Assembly: GCA_044433365.1 (NCBI GenBank)
Contig: JAWXTR010000005.1
Span: 1-53,874 of the forward strand
Direction of reading: 5' to 3'
Source of the DNA: CAMQVM01 sp044433365
Lineage (GTDB): Bacteria; Bacteroidota; Bacteroidia; Bacteroidales; Rikenellaceae
Length of the DNA stretch: 53,874 nucleotides
Shown: positions 9,597 to 18,530 of the stretch, piece after piece
Layout of the letters: the number at the start of each line of letters is the position of its first letter
How positions within the stretch are numbered: position 1 is the stretch's first letter
Notes under the pieces: model-generated
Told to the model about the DNA's origin: nothing
The model's database searches: none
Seen by the model: only the letters and a program-made list of their open reading frames with translations
Program-made: the position numbers and the translations under genes

Positions 9597-9621
9597 CAGA
9601 CGATAGACCTATCGTCTCTAC
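9597..9621 (-). repeat. REP palindrome variant (GACGATAG stem)
   Basis: Read on the minus strand: GTAG, stem AGACGATAG, loop GT, CTATCGTCT. The inner four stem pairs differ from the GACGTAGC copies but remain perfectly complementary, which supports selection for the fold. The flanks also carry GTTACCGAAC / GTTCGGTTAC inverted repeats (9542-9596). Confidence 0.8.
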
Positions 9622-9656
9622 GGGGTGTTATTCTTGCTTACGAACAACCAAAAAAA

Positions 9657-9698
9657 ATTAGGCTAGTATGCAAAATATTTTTGCACACTAGCCTAATT
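9657..9698 (-). terminator. Terminator of the three-sulfatase operon
   Basis: The stem AATTAGGCTAGTATGCAAAA pairs with TTTGCACACTAGCCTAATT. On the minus strand it is followed by a run of T (plus-strand A run 9650-9657), 22 bp after the sulfatase stop codon. It may also stop HTCS transcripts from the other side. Confidence 0.85.
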
Positions 9699-9720
9699 AT
9701 ACAAATAAAATTCTAAAAGT

Positions 9721-11202
9721 CTATTTCTGCTCAAGAGGGAAAGCAAAATTAGGATTTAGAGTATGTTCACGATTCATAATTTCGATACCTTTTTGAGCAA
9801 TCTCTGGATGCTCAGCAGCAACATTATTTAGCTCCTCAACATCATTTTTAATATTGTAAACCTCAATATCTGCATTATCGAAACCTTTGGTACCAATTTT
9901 TGAACGGATAATTTTCCAATCGCCCACTCTTACCGCTTGGCTACCACCATAGCTAATTGTAGATTCCCAGTATAAGAAATCGTGCTCTTTTTGACCCTGA
10001 CCTTTAGCAAAAAGCGTTGGAGTCATCGAGATACCATCAATATCGCCTTTAAGCTCTACGCCAGCAATCTCTGCAAATGTTGGAAGCATATCCCAGAAAG
10101 CAGATACATGGTCAGAAGATGAACCAGCAGGGATTTTGCCATTCCAATTAGCAATAAATGGCACATGAACACCACCCTCGGTAAAGTCACGTTTATAGCC
10201 TCTAAATGGACCATTACCATCAAAGAAATCAGGATCAGCACCACCTTCGATATGTACACCATTATCGCTAGAGAACATAATAAGTGTGTTGTCTAAAATG
10301 CCCTGCTTTTCAAGCTCCGCAACAATTTCACCAACATATTTATCAACACGCTCTACCATGGCAGCATAAGTTGCTCTTGCCTCTGGTTGGGAGCAATAAG
10401 GCATGGTATCAAAGTCAGGATCGCCATATTCTGCACCTTTTTGAGTAGCAACGTAAGGTTTTTCCTCTTTGATTTTAGCTCTATATTTGTCGATAATCTC
10501 ATCTTGTGGAACTATTAATTCAGCGTGTGGCTGAACGATAGCAACATAGGTAAAGAATGGTTTGTCTTTGTTGTCTTGAATAAATTTGATTGTCTCTTTT
10601 TGAATTACATCTGGAGCATAAACAACCTGTTTGCCCCCTTTATTCTCTGTAAATACCACTTTTTGGTCGTTATCCCAGATATGTTGAGGATAGTAACGGT
10701 GAGCCTCTCTTTGGCAGTTGTAACCGTAAAATTTGTCGAATCCTAAATTTTTTGGGTCGCCCTCAGAGCCTACAATACCTAAACCCCACTTACCAAACGC
10801 ACCTGTTGCATAACCTGCATCTTTAAACATTTTTGCGATAGTGTAGGTTGTGCCATCCATTGGTTCTTGACCCTCCATTCCTGTAAGCTCACGATTACCA
10901 CGTATAGAGGTGTGACCAGTGTGCTGTCCGCTAAGAAGCGCAGAGCGGCTTGGAGCCGATACTGTACAACCAGCATAGTGGTTTGAGAAAATCATACCTT
11001 GCGCAGCCAATTTATCGATATTTGGAGTCTCAATAAGCTGTTGTCCATAACAACCTAAGTCGCCAATACCCATATCGTCAGCTAAGATATATATTACATT
11101 TGGTTTTACCACCTCTGGAGCTTTTTGCTCAGATGCACAAGATGTTGCAACTACGGCAGTAGATATTAATATAAGGTTCTTACCTTTTAAAATTGTTTCC
11201 AT
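9721..11202 (-). CDS. Arylsulfatase-type S1 sulfatase lipoprotein (sulfatase A)
   Basis: A 493-residue S1-family sulfatase with a lipoprotein-like signal (VATSC, Cys22). The first metal-site Asp pair is Asp42-Asp43 (ILADDMG). The active-site signature S-A-P-S-R has Ser82 as the residue to be converted to formylglycine. A second metal motif, SSDNG, is present. A longer frame would start at 11298, but it overlaps the upstream gene and gives no signal peptide, so I chose the ATG at 11202. It is last in an operon of three sulfatases, 40 bp behind the previous gene. It resembles the fourth sulfatase (24843-26261) more than its operon partners. It should hydrolyse sulfate esters on glycans; the substrate is unknown. 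Being Ser-type, it needs an anSME maturase, which is not in this window. Confidence 0.9.
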   Translation of the reverse strand: METILKGKNLILISTAVVATSCASEQKAPEVVKPNVIYILADDMGIGDLGCYGQQLIETPNIDKLAAQGMIFSNHYAGCTVSAPSRSALLSGQHTGHTSIRGNRELTGMEGQEPMDGTTYTIAKMFKDAGYATGAFGKWGLGIVGSEGDPKNLGFDKFYGYNCQREAHRYYPQHIWDNDQKVVFTENKGGKQVVYAPDVIQKETIKFIQDNKDKPFFTYVAIVQPHAELIVPQDEIIDKYRAKIKEEKPYVATQKGAEYGDPDFDTMPYCSQPEARATYAAMVERVDKYVGEIVAELEKQGILDNTLIMFSSDNGVHIEGGADPDFFDGNGPFRGYKRDFTEGGVHVPFIANWNGKIPAGSSSDHVSAFWDMLPTFAEIAGVELKGDIDGISMTPTLFAKGQGQKEHDFLYWESTISYGGSQAVRVGDWKIIRSKIGTKGFDNADIEVYNIKNDVEELNNVAAEHPEIAQKGIEIMNREHTLNPNFAFPLEQK

Positions 11203-11238
11203 TTTATTAATAATTAATAATTTATAATTTAAAATTAT
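11203..11238. repeat. AT-rich array of 7-bp period before sulfatase A
   Basis: ATTAATA, ATTAATA, ATTTATA, ATTTAAA, ATTATCC can be read in steps of 7 bp. It occupies nearly all of the 40-bp spacer before the ATG at 11202. Confidence 0.55.
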
Positions 11239-11242
11239 CCCC

Positions 11243-12772
11243 CTATTTCTTCTTTTTATCTTTAGCCCACTTATCCGAAGCTTTTTTCTGCTCAGCATAT
11301 TTCTCGCCTACATTACCATCAGTTAGATATTTCCACTCTTCTGGTTTTTCAGCTTTTAAATACTCTCTAACAGCTGGCATTACCTCTGGAGTGCGGTTAT
11401 CTCTATCTGTAAGACCCATATCTACATGCTCTGTTTGCCACTGATCCATACGTGTACGCATCTCTTCTAAGGTAGATTTGTACTCTGGATTCTCTGCAAG
11501 ATTTACAAGCTCAAATGGGTCGTTTTTGATATTGTAAAGCTCCTCAACAGGTTTTTTGTCAGCCATAAACACACCTGTTTTTGCATCAAGCTTACCCTCA
11601 GCTTTTAGCTTACGCATAACATGAATTGCAGGACGGTGGAAATCCAAATATTGTTGGTGCATATCCCAAGGTTGGTCAGGGAAGTAGTTGCGTATATATT
11701 TGAAGTCGCCTTTATCAAGCGAACGAATACACTCAACCACCTCATCCCAATTGTCACGAGCTGCAAAGAACTCATCACGCCATGGAGTTGACTCTCCTGT
11801 CTCTTTATTAAATAGAGGTTTACCCATTAGGTATGATGGAAGCTCACAACCTGCTAAATCTAAAACTGTTGCAGAGATATCTATAGAGCTAACCATGTCA
11901 TCTACAACACATTTTTTGATACCTTTACCCCACGCAATCATAGGAATACGGATACCTGGCTCGTAAAGATAGCCTTTACCACGAATATTACAACGACCAT
12001 TATCACCGATAAAGAAGATAATCGTATTATCAAGCACCCCTTTGGCTTTTAAATCTTCAAGAAGAATATTTACCTCTTTATCCATCTGTTGCACTTGGTC
12101 AAGGTATGAAGCCCACTCTTTTCTAATAAGTGGATCGTCTGGCATAAACTCAGGAAGCACAACATCAGCAGGATTTACTGGATTTTCAGCATTTGCAGTT
12201 ATCTCATTCCACCAGTCACCACGGTGCGTAACTAGCATCTGTACTTGAGCAAAAAATGGTTGATCTTCAGCAGTAATTTCGTTTACTTTATCAAAAAGAC
12301 CAAACTCATTTACACCATCCCACTCACCTATAGGTTTGTGTTTGAAATTACAATCTATTTTTTGACCAAATCGCATTACATCTTTGTGACCTAAGATACA
12401 TGTATAACCTGCATTACGCAGATGGTATGTAATTGGTTGAACATCTGTTGTTAGAGGTACATCACGATTGCTACGGTGGTTATGGGCATCAATTTGAGTT
12501 TGATACACACCAGTCATCATAGCCGAGCGACTAGGCGAACTGATAGGATTTGTGGTAAATCCAGCATTGTATTGAACCCCTTCGCTTGCCATCTTGTCAA
12601 GCGTTGGTGTTGAAACTGCTGGCATGCCATAACATGATAAATCTTGTCCCATATCTTCCGACATAATCCAAAGGATGTTTGGTCTTTCAGGGATAGCACT
12701 CTCTTTTTTTGCCTCAGAGCAACCCGCAACTAGCGACGCTCCAAGTGCAGTAAATAGTATCTGGTTTTTCAT
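11243..12772 (-). CDS. S1 sulfatase lipoprotein (sulfatase B)
   Basis: A 509-residue S1-family sulfatase with a lipoprotein signal (SLVAGC, Cys18). The first metal pair appears as Glu39-Asp40 (IMSEDMG), as in many Bacteroidetes sulfatases. The active-site signature is S-S-P-S-R at 78-82, so it is Ser-type, followed by SAMMTG and DAHNHRS. FIGDNGR forms the later metal site. The C-terminus ends in a Lys-rich tail. It is the middle gene of the operon, 86 bp behind sulfatase C. It looks related to enzymes annotated as heparan N-sulfatases, but a specific substrate cannot be assigned. It is predicted to be anchored in the envelope and to remove sulfate from an oligosaccharide. Confidence 0.88.
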   Translation of the reverse strand: MKNQILFTALGASLVAGCSEAKKESAIPERPNILWIMSEDMGQDLSCYGMPAVSTPTLDKMASEGVQYNAGFTTNPISSPSRSAMMTGVYQTQIDAHNHRSNRDVPLTTDVQPITYHLRNAGYTCILGHKDVMRFGQKIDCNFKHKPIGEWDGVNEFGLFDKVNEITAEDQPFFAQVQMLVTHRGDWWNEITANAENPVNPADVVLPEFMPDDPLIRKEWASYLDQVQQMDKEVNILLEDLKAKGVLDNTIIFFIGDNGRCNIRGKGYLYEPGIRIPMIAWGKGIKKCVVDDMVSSIDISATVLDLAGCELPSYLMGKPLFNKETGESTPWRDEFFAARDNWDEVVECIRSLDKGDFKYIRNYFPDQPWDMHQQYLDFHRPAIHVMRKLKAEGKLDAKTGVFMADKKPVEELYNIKNDPFELVNLAENPEYKSTLEEMRTRMDQWQTEHVDMGLTDRDNRTPEVMPAVREYLKAEKPEEWKYLTDGNVGEKYAEQKKASDKWAKDKKKK

Positions 12773-12858
12773 ACGAAAAAATTATAAATTATGAATTACA
12801 AATTATGAATTACAAATTACGAATTATGAATTACGAATTATGAATTACGAATTATGAA
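12773..12858. repeat. Heptanucleotide (GAATTAY)n array before sulfatase B
   Basis: About eleven units of GAATTAC, GAATTAT or AAATTAY follow one another with a 7-bp period. They fill the spacer between the sulfatase C stop codon and the sulfatase B ATG at 12772. Similar arrays lie in other spacers of this window. Confidence 0.85.
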
Positions 12859-14552
12859 TTATAAATTAACCCCCGTGCCTTGTAGAGAGTTATCGTGGTT
12901 CCACATAATAAGCCAAGGGTCTTTAGTGTCGATTTGCCACTGTTTCATATCTTTTTTCATCGACTCAACTATACTAGCATATTTAGNNNNNNNNNNNNNN
13001 NNNNNNNNNNNNNNNNNNNNNNNNNNNNNNNNNNNNNNNNNNNNNNNNNNNNNNNNNNNNNNNNNNNNNNNNNNNNNNNNNNNNNNTTAACCCCCGTGCC
13101 TTGTAGAGAGTTATCGTGGTTCCACATAATAAGCCAAGGGTCTTTAGTGTCGATTTGCCACTGTTTCATATCTTTTTTCATCGACTCAACTATACTAGCA
13201 TATTTAGGGTCAAGCGATAGATTTTTAGCCTCAAATGGATCGGCTACAATATCGTAAAGTTCAAACTCTGGACGATATAGATACTCATTAACTGGTTTGT
13301 CACCCAATTTATCCACTTGTCCTCTTTCAATTTGTTGCCAAGTAGAGGCAGCCCATAAATCGGAAGCAAATGGATAGTCTAGTTTGTAGGCGATATTCCA
13401 AATTAGTTTATATTGCTTTTGACGAACTACACGCATTGGGTAGTACATAGTAACCTCATGGCAAACGTGCGAAGCGTAAACAACATCAGCACCTTTTGCA
13501 CCACTTCCATCGACTAAACCTTTGAAAGATTTACCATGAAACTGATTTTTGTCGTATGCAGTGCCTGTCATTTCAAGGATTGTAGGAGTCATATCCACCC
13601 ATGAAATCATCTCTTTGTTAAGAACATTTTTACCCTCAATTCCAGCACCACTAATAATACAAGGAAGGCGCATACCAGCCTCATAAAGAGTGGTTTTAGC
13701 ACCAGGGAACGCCATGCCATTATCTGATATGTAAATTACTATTGTGTTATCGGCTTTCCCCGACTCACGAAGATGCTGCATAAGTCTATCAAAACCTTGG
13801 TCGATACGAGAGATAGATTGATAGTATTGAGCAATCTCACGACGAGTAATGTAGGTGTCAGGCAAGAAACTAGGCACGTAAACATCATTTGGGTCGTACT
13901 CTATTGTTTCAATATTTTCAAAACCCTCTGGACGATTACCAAAGTCGTTTGGTTCATCCCATTTTTCATGTGCAAATGGCGAATCACGGTGTGGGTCGTC
14001 GGTACAGAAATATAGGAAGAAAGGTTTGTCGTTATTGTCTTTATCGAGGATAAAATCTCTACAAGCGTCAGCCATCTCGGCAGTACTACGAGGATCGGCC
14101 TCAAAAGTGTTGTCGAAGTGAAATACCGATTCAGGAGCTAAGTGGTATTTGCCAATTCTAGCCGTTTTGTATCCACCCTCAGCAAGAAGCATTGGAAGCG
14201 ATGGAGTGCCTTCATAAGTACTGAAGTGGTGGTAGTCGTGGCTATGACCATAAGTGGCTGTAGAGTGACCAAAAAGACCAGTCATTAGCACTGTGCGACT
14301 AACAGCAGAGGTAGAACTTGTACAGAAAGCGTTGTCAAAACGAACACCCGTAGCAGCTAGCGAGTCGAGGCTTGGAGTTTTGATAACATCATTACCATAA
14401 CAACCCAAAGCGTCAATTCCGTGGTCGTCGGCAACAAATAAAATTACGTTTGGGTGCGCCTTGTCACCACTTTTTAATCCGCCGCTATTTGGATTTTGAC
14501 TACAACTAGTAGCAGCCGAAGCAACTAGACAAGGGATAATTAATCTTTTCAT
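12859..14552 (-). CDS. Sulfamidase-like S1 sulfatase (sulfatase C), interrupted by an assembly gap
   Basis: A sulfatase resembling N-sulfoglucosamine sulfohydrolase (human SGSH family). It shares the YGHSHDYHHF region, the IGKYHLAPESVFHFD region and a C-terminal WQIDTKDPW. It has a lipobox-like Cys17 and metal residues in VADDHG. The active-site signature is S-A-V-S-R at 82-86: Ser replaces the usual Cys and Val the usual Pro. A 100-N gap (12987-13086) lies near the 3' end and is flanked by the same 121 bp on both sides. Removing one copy plus the Ns gives a clean 490-residue protein ending ...GTGVNL with its stop at 12859-12861. It is first in the three-sulfatase operon. N-desulfation of a glycosaminoglycan-like substrate is an inference from family resemblance. 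Confidence 0.85.
12866..13207. other. Scaffold gap of 100 N flanked by an identical 121-bp sequence
   Basis: Bases 12866-12986 and 13087-13207 are identical and the 100 positions between them are N. This is the pattern of two contig ends that overlap but were joined with a fixed-size gap instead of being merged. The duplicated bases code for the C-terminus of sulfatase C. True sequence length here is probably 221 bp shorter. Confidence 0.9.
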
Positions 14553-14873
14553 TTTTATAGGTAGTTTTTAGGGGGAAATTTTAAAATATGCATTTTCTAA
14601 TGAAAAAGCAACTTTTCTAACTCCTTAAAATTATCAATCTATGCAATCATATTGTCACTAAATAGGTTAGCTTTCAATATATTTTTCAACACTTCATTTT
14701 CAAAGTACAAAGATTGTTATTTTTTTTGAGAAAATTGTATTTTTCCGTAATTTTTATTTATCTCTAGGTAAAAATTATCACCCAACTATCCCATATTCTT
14801 AAAAAAATTTAACAAATTTAAATAATTTTGAATAATTTTTAATTTTTATTGCACAAAAACCAACTATGTTTGT
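14553..14873. other. AT-rich spacer with divergent starts, no gene seen
   Basis: The region holds T- and A-rich sequence only. A weak minus-strand TACTTTG (plus 14701-14707) could be a -7 box for the sulfatase operon, leaving a leader of about 150 nt. I see no repeat family member here. Confidence 0.4.
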
Positions 14874-14881
14874 TATCTTTG
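14874..14881 (+). promoter_or_regulatory. -7 promoter box of the serine hydrolase gene
   Basis: TATCTTTG matches TAnnTTTG. The expected transcript start (about 14887) favours translation from the ATG at 14940 over the in-frame ATG at 14889. Confidence 0.6.
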
Positions 14882-14939
14882 CAAGATAGTGGTTTTAGTT
14901 AAGGGAACTTCTAATTTTATAACATCTCTTCCCCTCATT

Positions 14940-16331
14940 ATGAAAAAGCGAAAAATAGCAATATCTATCATACTTATATGTGTAATCGTAAATGTTTACA
15001 CTCTCTTTACTCATATTATTCCATCGGCAAGCAACGATAACCAACCATCCGAAGAGTTAGTAGTGCCAGATATACCAATCAATAAGCTTTTGGATAATGA
15101 GATGAGCAGCTTTGAGACGACTGAGCGTTTTGATAATGAGATTAAAGCTTTTATGCGTAAGTGGGGTATCAAAGGGGGTTCGTTTGCACTTATGCGCAAC
15201 GATAGCCTACTATATGCTAAGGGATATGGTTATGCAAATGTTGAGGATAGTGTGGAGTGTAACGTAAATAATGTTTTTAGAGTAGCCTCTGTATCTAAAT
15301 TACTTACCGCTACAGCTATTATGAAGCTAGTAGAGGAGGGTAAAATATCGCTCGAATCTCAAGTATTTGGCGAGGAGGGAGTGCTTAACGACTCTCTATT
15401 TCTGGATTTAAAGTATAGCAACCTAAAACAGATTACCGTAGAGCATCTACTTCGTCACACTGCTGGATTTTCGTCGCCTCTTGGCGACCCTGCATTTTCA
15501 AATAGTGCAGTGGCACGCTACTTAAACAAACCTCTTCCGTTAACGGTCAATGATATGGTGGTTTACGCCACTAAAAACAGACTTCTTTCACGCCCTGGAG
15601 GGAGCTATCGCTACTCTAATTTAGGATATATCCTACTTGGTAAAATTGTGGAAAAAGTGTCGGATATAAGCTATGAAAGCTTTGTTCAAGATTCAATTTT
15701 AGCCCCTGCAGGCTGTTATGATATAGCACTTGGACACAATTTTAGCGAGGATAGAGTCCCAAATGAGGTGCGCTACTATGAGGTTGAAGATGCTGAGCCA
15801 GTAGAGGCTTTCGACGGTAGCGGACGCATGAAAATGAAGAGTGATGGGGGTAATAACGTTACTCTTTTGGCTGGTGCTGGTGGCTGGGTTGCCTCACCTA
15901 CAGAGCTTCTTAAATTTGTCGCTGCAATCGATGGTTATGGAGCAAAAGAGGAGATTCTAAGCGACGAAACAATTAAAACCATGACCTATGATAGCAAAAC
16001 CAAAAAACCTATTGGTTGGGCTACAGTAAGAAGCAATGAGTGGCTACGCAGCGGCTCAATGGCAGGCACTAGTGCCCTTATCAAAAAGCAAAAAAATGGC
16101 TACACATGGGTCTTTTTATCAAATAGTTCATCGTGGAATGGACCATACCTTAGCAGATATATGTCTACTAGCATCTCAAACTCTCTTGCAAGGGTAAAAG
16201 AGTGGCCAAAACGTGACCTTTTTGAAACAAAATGGAACGACACACTTATGGCACAAAACCCAATCATATCGCTCCCACACTCTGATATAACAGTCACTAC
16301 TATCAACCCTATTTCTCCTAGTATTAATTAG
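14940..16331 (+). CDS. Membrane-anchored serine hydrolase of the beta-lactamase/PBP fold
   Basis: A 463-residue protein with an N-terminal membrane segment (about 5-25) and a class C beta-lactamase-like domain (PF00144). The nucleophile is in SVSK (Ser117, Lys120), the second motif is Y-S-N (Tyr225-Asn227), and the region around SGSMAGTSA corresponds to the third motif. The HTAG segment typical of the family is also visible. Members include D-aminopeptidases, esterases and penicillin-binding-like peptidases acting in the periplasm; the substrate here is unknown. The upstream in-frame ATG at 14889 would add 17 residues before the hydrophobic anchor and lies at the predicted transcript start, so I prefer 14940. 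It stands alone, downstream of its own promoter, divergent from the sulfatase operon. Confidence 0.85.
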   Translation: MKKRKIAISIILICVIVNVYTLFTHIIPSASNDNQPSEELVVPDIPINKLLDNEMSSFETTERFDNEIKAFMRKWGIKGGSFALMRNDSLLYAKGYGYANVEDSVECNVNNVFRVASVSKLLTATAIMKLVEEGKISLESQVFGEEGVLNDSLFLDLKYSNLKQITVEHLLRHTAGFSSPLGDPAFSNSAVARYLNKPLPLTVNDMVVYATKNRLLSRPGGSYRYSNLGYILLGKIVEKVSDISYESFVQDSILAPAGCYDIALGHNFSEDRVPNEVRYYEVEDAEPVEAFDGSGRMKMKSDGGNNVTLLAGAGGWVASPTELLKFVAAIDGYGAKEEILSDETIKTMTYDSKTKKPIGWATVRSNEWLRSGSMAGTSALIKKQKNGYTWVFLSNSSSWNGPYLSRYMSTSISNSLARVKEWPKRDLFETKWNDTLMAQNPIISLPHSDITVTTINPISPSIN

Positions 16332-16340
16332 GCAAATTCA

Positions 16341-16575
16341 GGTTCATTCTCAAAATCTGTTGTTATGAATTACAATTGATAGCTCGGCTGTAGAGACGTA
16401 GCCCTGCTACGTCTGGGTTTGGATTTGCCAAGTCAAATCCAATTTTGTTTACTTTGGTTCGGTTACAAACCGCCAAGGCACAACGTCTCTACAGGGTATT
16501 ATCAAAATTCGATTTTAGACGTAGCAGTGCTACGTCTCTACTGCTGTGTCGGAAACAGTTATTGAGAATGAGTTT
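16341..16575. repeat. 235-bp inverted-repeat element carrying REPs
   Basis: The left end (GGTTCATTCTCAAAATCTGT, 16341-16360) is nearly the same as the end of the element at 2148. The right end (about 16554-16575) carries the inverted TTATTGAGAATGAG. Inside are REPs at 16390-16415 (+) and 16516-16541 (-, loop AGT) and a decayed REP head reading CAACGTCTCTAC at about 16486. The element fills the spacer between the serine hydrolase and the AlkD-like gene. Confidence 0.75.
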
Positions 16576-16664
16576 AGACAGCAAATAAGGCATATCCGCA
16601 AAAGGGGTTTTGCGAATAACCCTCATAAAACTATAGGGAATTTCTAAGATTACTTTAGCAACCC

Positions 16665-17300
16665 TTAACAACCAATAAAAGCCCCAACCTCAGCGGCAAA
16701 AATATTATTGCTTTCGGTTAGTTGTTTTTTTATTGCTGCCGTGTCGCTATTGTTTTGAGTTTCGAGGGCGTGTAGAGCAAATACGCTTTCGTTAATTTCG
16801 CCACGACCTATATCTAAAACCACTCTCATAACCTTTTCACTGTACGAGTCGATTTCTACTCCTTTTCTTACTGCTTCACCTCCAATTAAAAGAGCTAAAC
16901 GGCTATATTTTGCATCCTTAGAAGCTATCCACTTATCAAAAAGTTTGACTGCAACAGAGCTTTTTCCAGCCAATCTTGCCACGCTATTTAAAATCTCGAT
17001 ATTATCACAATCTTCACACCATGAAGTTATCTGCTCAACTGTTACTTCGCCCTCAGGGTCGATTATTGTGGCTGCTATTTTCAACTCTCGCACCTTACTT
17101 TTAAAAAGAAAGAGCGCAAATTGGTGATTTCGCTCGATTTTTTCGCATATAGATTTAATTGTAGGTAGCGAAACACCATAAGATTGCAAACCCTCAAGTC
17201 CACTAAGTTGGCGCATTGTACCTGCTACTGCACCGTTCATCTCTCGACGAAAATTGTTTAAAAGCGATATTTTTATCAATTCAAATTGTTCTTTTTCCAT
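16665..17300 (-). CDS. DNA alkylation repair (AlkD-like) protein
   Basis: A 211-residue, mostly helical protein that I place in the DNA alkylation repair family (PF08713, HEAT-like AlkD fold). The supporting pattern is LFLFKSKVRELKIAAT followed by SWCEDCDNIEILNSV and DAKYSRLALLIGG, which correspond to successive HEAT-like helices. AlkD enzymes remove N3- and N7-alkylated purines. This protein is slightly shorter than typical AlkD and I cannot confirm the catalytic Asp and Trp set, so it might be a non-enzymatic relative. It is divergent from the GT2 gene and shares a short 73-bp promoter region with it. Confidence 0.75.
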   Translation of the reverse strand: MEKEQFELIKISLLNNFRREMNGAVAGTMRQLSGLEGLQSYGVSLPTIKSICEKIERNHQFALFLFKSKVRELKIAATIIDPEGEVTVEQITSWCEDCDNIEILNSVARLAGKSSVAVKLFDKWIASKDAKYSRLALLIGGEAVRKGVEIDSYSEKVMRVVLDIGRGEINESVFALHALETQNNSDTAAIKKQLTESNNIFAAEVGAFIGC

Positions 17301-17341
17301 TATATTTTATCTTTTATGGGTAAGTTCTAAAAATTTAGAAT

Positions 17342-17359
17342 TATATTTGTGCAAAGTTA
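17342..17359. promoter_or_regulatory. Back-to-back -7 boxes for the GT2 (+) and AlkD-like (-) genes
   Basis: TATATTTG (17342-17349, plus) lies 25 bp before the GT2 ATG. TAACTTTG on the minus strand (17352-17359) lies about 52 bp before the AlkD-like start. Only 2 bp separate them, so binding at one should exclude the other. Clear -33 boxes are not seen. Confidence 0.5.
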
Positions 17360-17373
17360 AAATTTTTTTGGAG

Positions 17374-18366
17374 ATGTTAATATCGGTTGTAATACTAAAT
17401 TGGAATGGGCGCTCACTTTTGGAGAGTTATCTGCCTTCGGTTGTTCGATTTTCTAGTTCACTTGAAGGTAGCGAAGTTGTCGTTGCAGATAACGGTTCGG
17501 ACGATGGCTCTTTGGAGCTGTTAGAGGCAAAATTTCCAGAGGTAAGAGTTATAAAGCTGGATAAAAACTATGGATTTACTGGCGGATATAATAGAGCGTT
17601 AAAAGAGTGTAACTCAAAGTACGTGATGCTCTTAAATTCGGATGTAGAGGTTAGTGAGGGGTATTTAGAGCCGCTAGTAGAGATGATGGAGAGCGATGAG
17701 AAGGTGGGAGCGGTTATGCCTAAAATTTTATCGCTTAGAGAGCCAAATAAATTTGAATATGCAGGCGCAGCAGGAGGATATTTAGATGTTTTAGGTCTAC
17801 CTTACTGTAGAGGTAGAGTATTGTCGTGGGTTGAAGAGGATAAGGGGCAATACGACACCGTAGCCGATATTTTTTGGGCTTCAGGAGCAGCTTTAGTGGT
17901 GCGAAGCGAGCTTTATGAAGAACTTGGAGGGTTAGACGAAGATTTTTTTGCACACATGGAGGAGATAGATTTTGCTTGGCGACTAAAAAAGAGGGGTTAT
18001 TCGATAAAGTGCGTTCCTCAGTCGAAAATTTACCATTTAGGCGGTGCAACTCTAGATAATAGTTCACCTCGAAAATTGTATCTAAATTTTCGTAATAGCC
18101 TATTTATGCTCTATAAAAATCTTCCCAAAAGTCAGCTTTTTGCGACAATTTTTTGCAGAATGTGCTTTGATGGAGTTGTGGGGGTGTCGTATCTTTTTAC
18201 AGGTTCTCTATCAAAATTTAAGGCAGTTATAAAAGCTCATCTCGATTTCTACCGAGCAATAAAGATGTTAAAAATAAAACGTAAAGCTGAAATCAGTTCA
18301 AAAAAGAGTTATACAGCTGGTTTTCTTCCCTTTATCGTTTTAAAGATATTTTTTAAAAATCGCTAA
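17374..18366 (+). CDS. Glycosyltransferase family 2 protein
   Basis: A 330-residue GT-A-fold glycosyltransferase. It begins with MLISVVILNWNG, followed by the nucleotide-sugar motif DNGSDDGS (39-46), NYGFTGGYN and the metal-binding stretch LLNSDVE (86-92). Further on, MEEIDFAWRLKKRGY and FRNSLFMLYKNLP are typical of the rhamnosyltransferase-like GT2 group. I chose the ATG at 17374 because an upstream extension to 17254 would cross the promoter and precedes no conserved residue; GGAG lies 4 bp before the ATG. It probably adds a sugar to a cell-surface glycan. It stands 164 bp upstream of gyrA on the same strand. Confidence 0.9.
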   Translation: MLISVVILNWNGRSLLESYLPSVVRFSSSLEGSEVVVADNGSDDGSLELLEAKFPEVRVIKLDKNYGFTGGYNRALKECNSKYVMLLNSDVEVSEGYLEPLVEMMESDEKVGAVMPKILSLREPNKFEYAGAAGGYLDVLGLPYCRGRVLSWVEEDKGQYDTVADIFWASGAALVVRSELYEELGGLDEDFFAHMEEIDFAWRLKKRGYSIKCVPQSKIYHLGGATLDNSSPRKLYLNFRNSLFMLYKNLPKSQLFATIFCRMCFDGVVGVSYLFTGSLSKFKAVIKAHLDFYRAIKMLKIKRKAEISSKKSYTAGFLPFIVLKIFFKNR

Positions 18367-18530
18367 AAATTGTTAAAATTTGTTATTTTTCAATTTTTTT
18401 ATTAATTTTACACGTTATTTGGAGCTATGTAAGCGCAAAGAGTCAAATGATGGAATTTTTTTCAAAAATATTCATCTATTTTTCGCTACAGAACGCCCTT
18501 AATTTAATTTATTTAGCACATATATAAAAA

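Noticed and set aside
12773..12858. Possible replication origin or DnaA-box cluster in the AT-rich array
   Set aside because: The array is a simple heptamer repeat with no TTATCCACA-like boxes, and similar arrays occur in at least five other operon spacers.
16489..16671. 60-residue minus-strand frame downstream of the AlkD-like gene
   Set aside because: It reads through the REP element and its end; no conserved feature.
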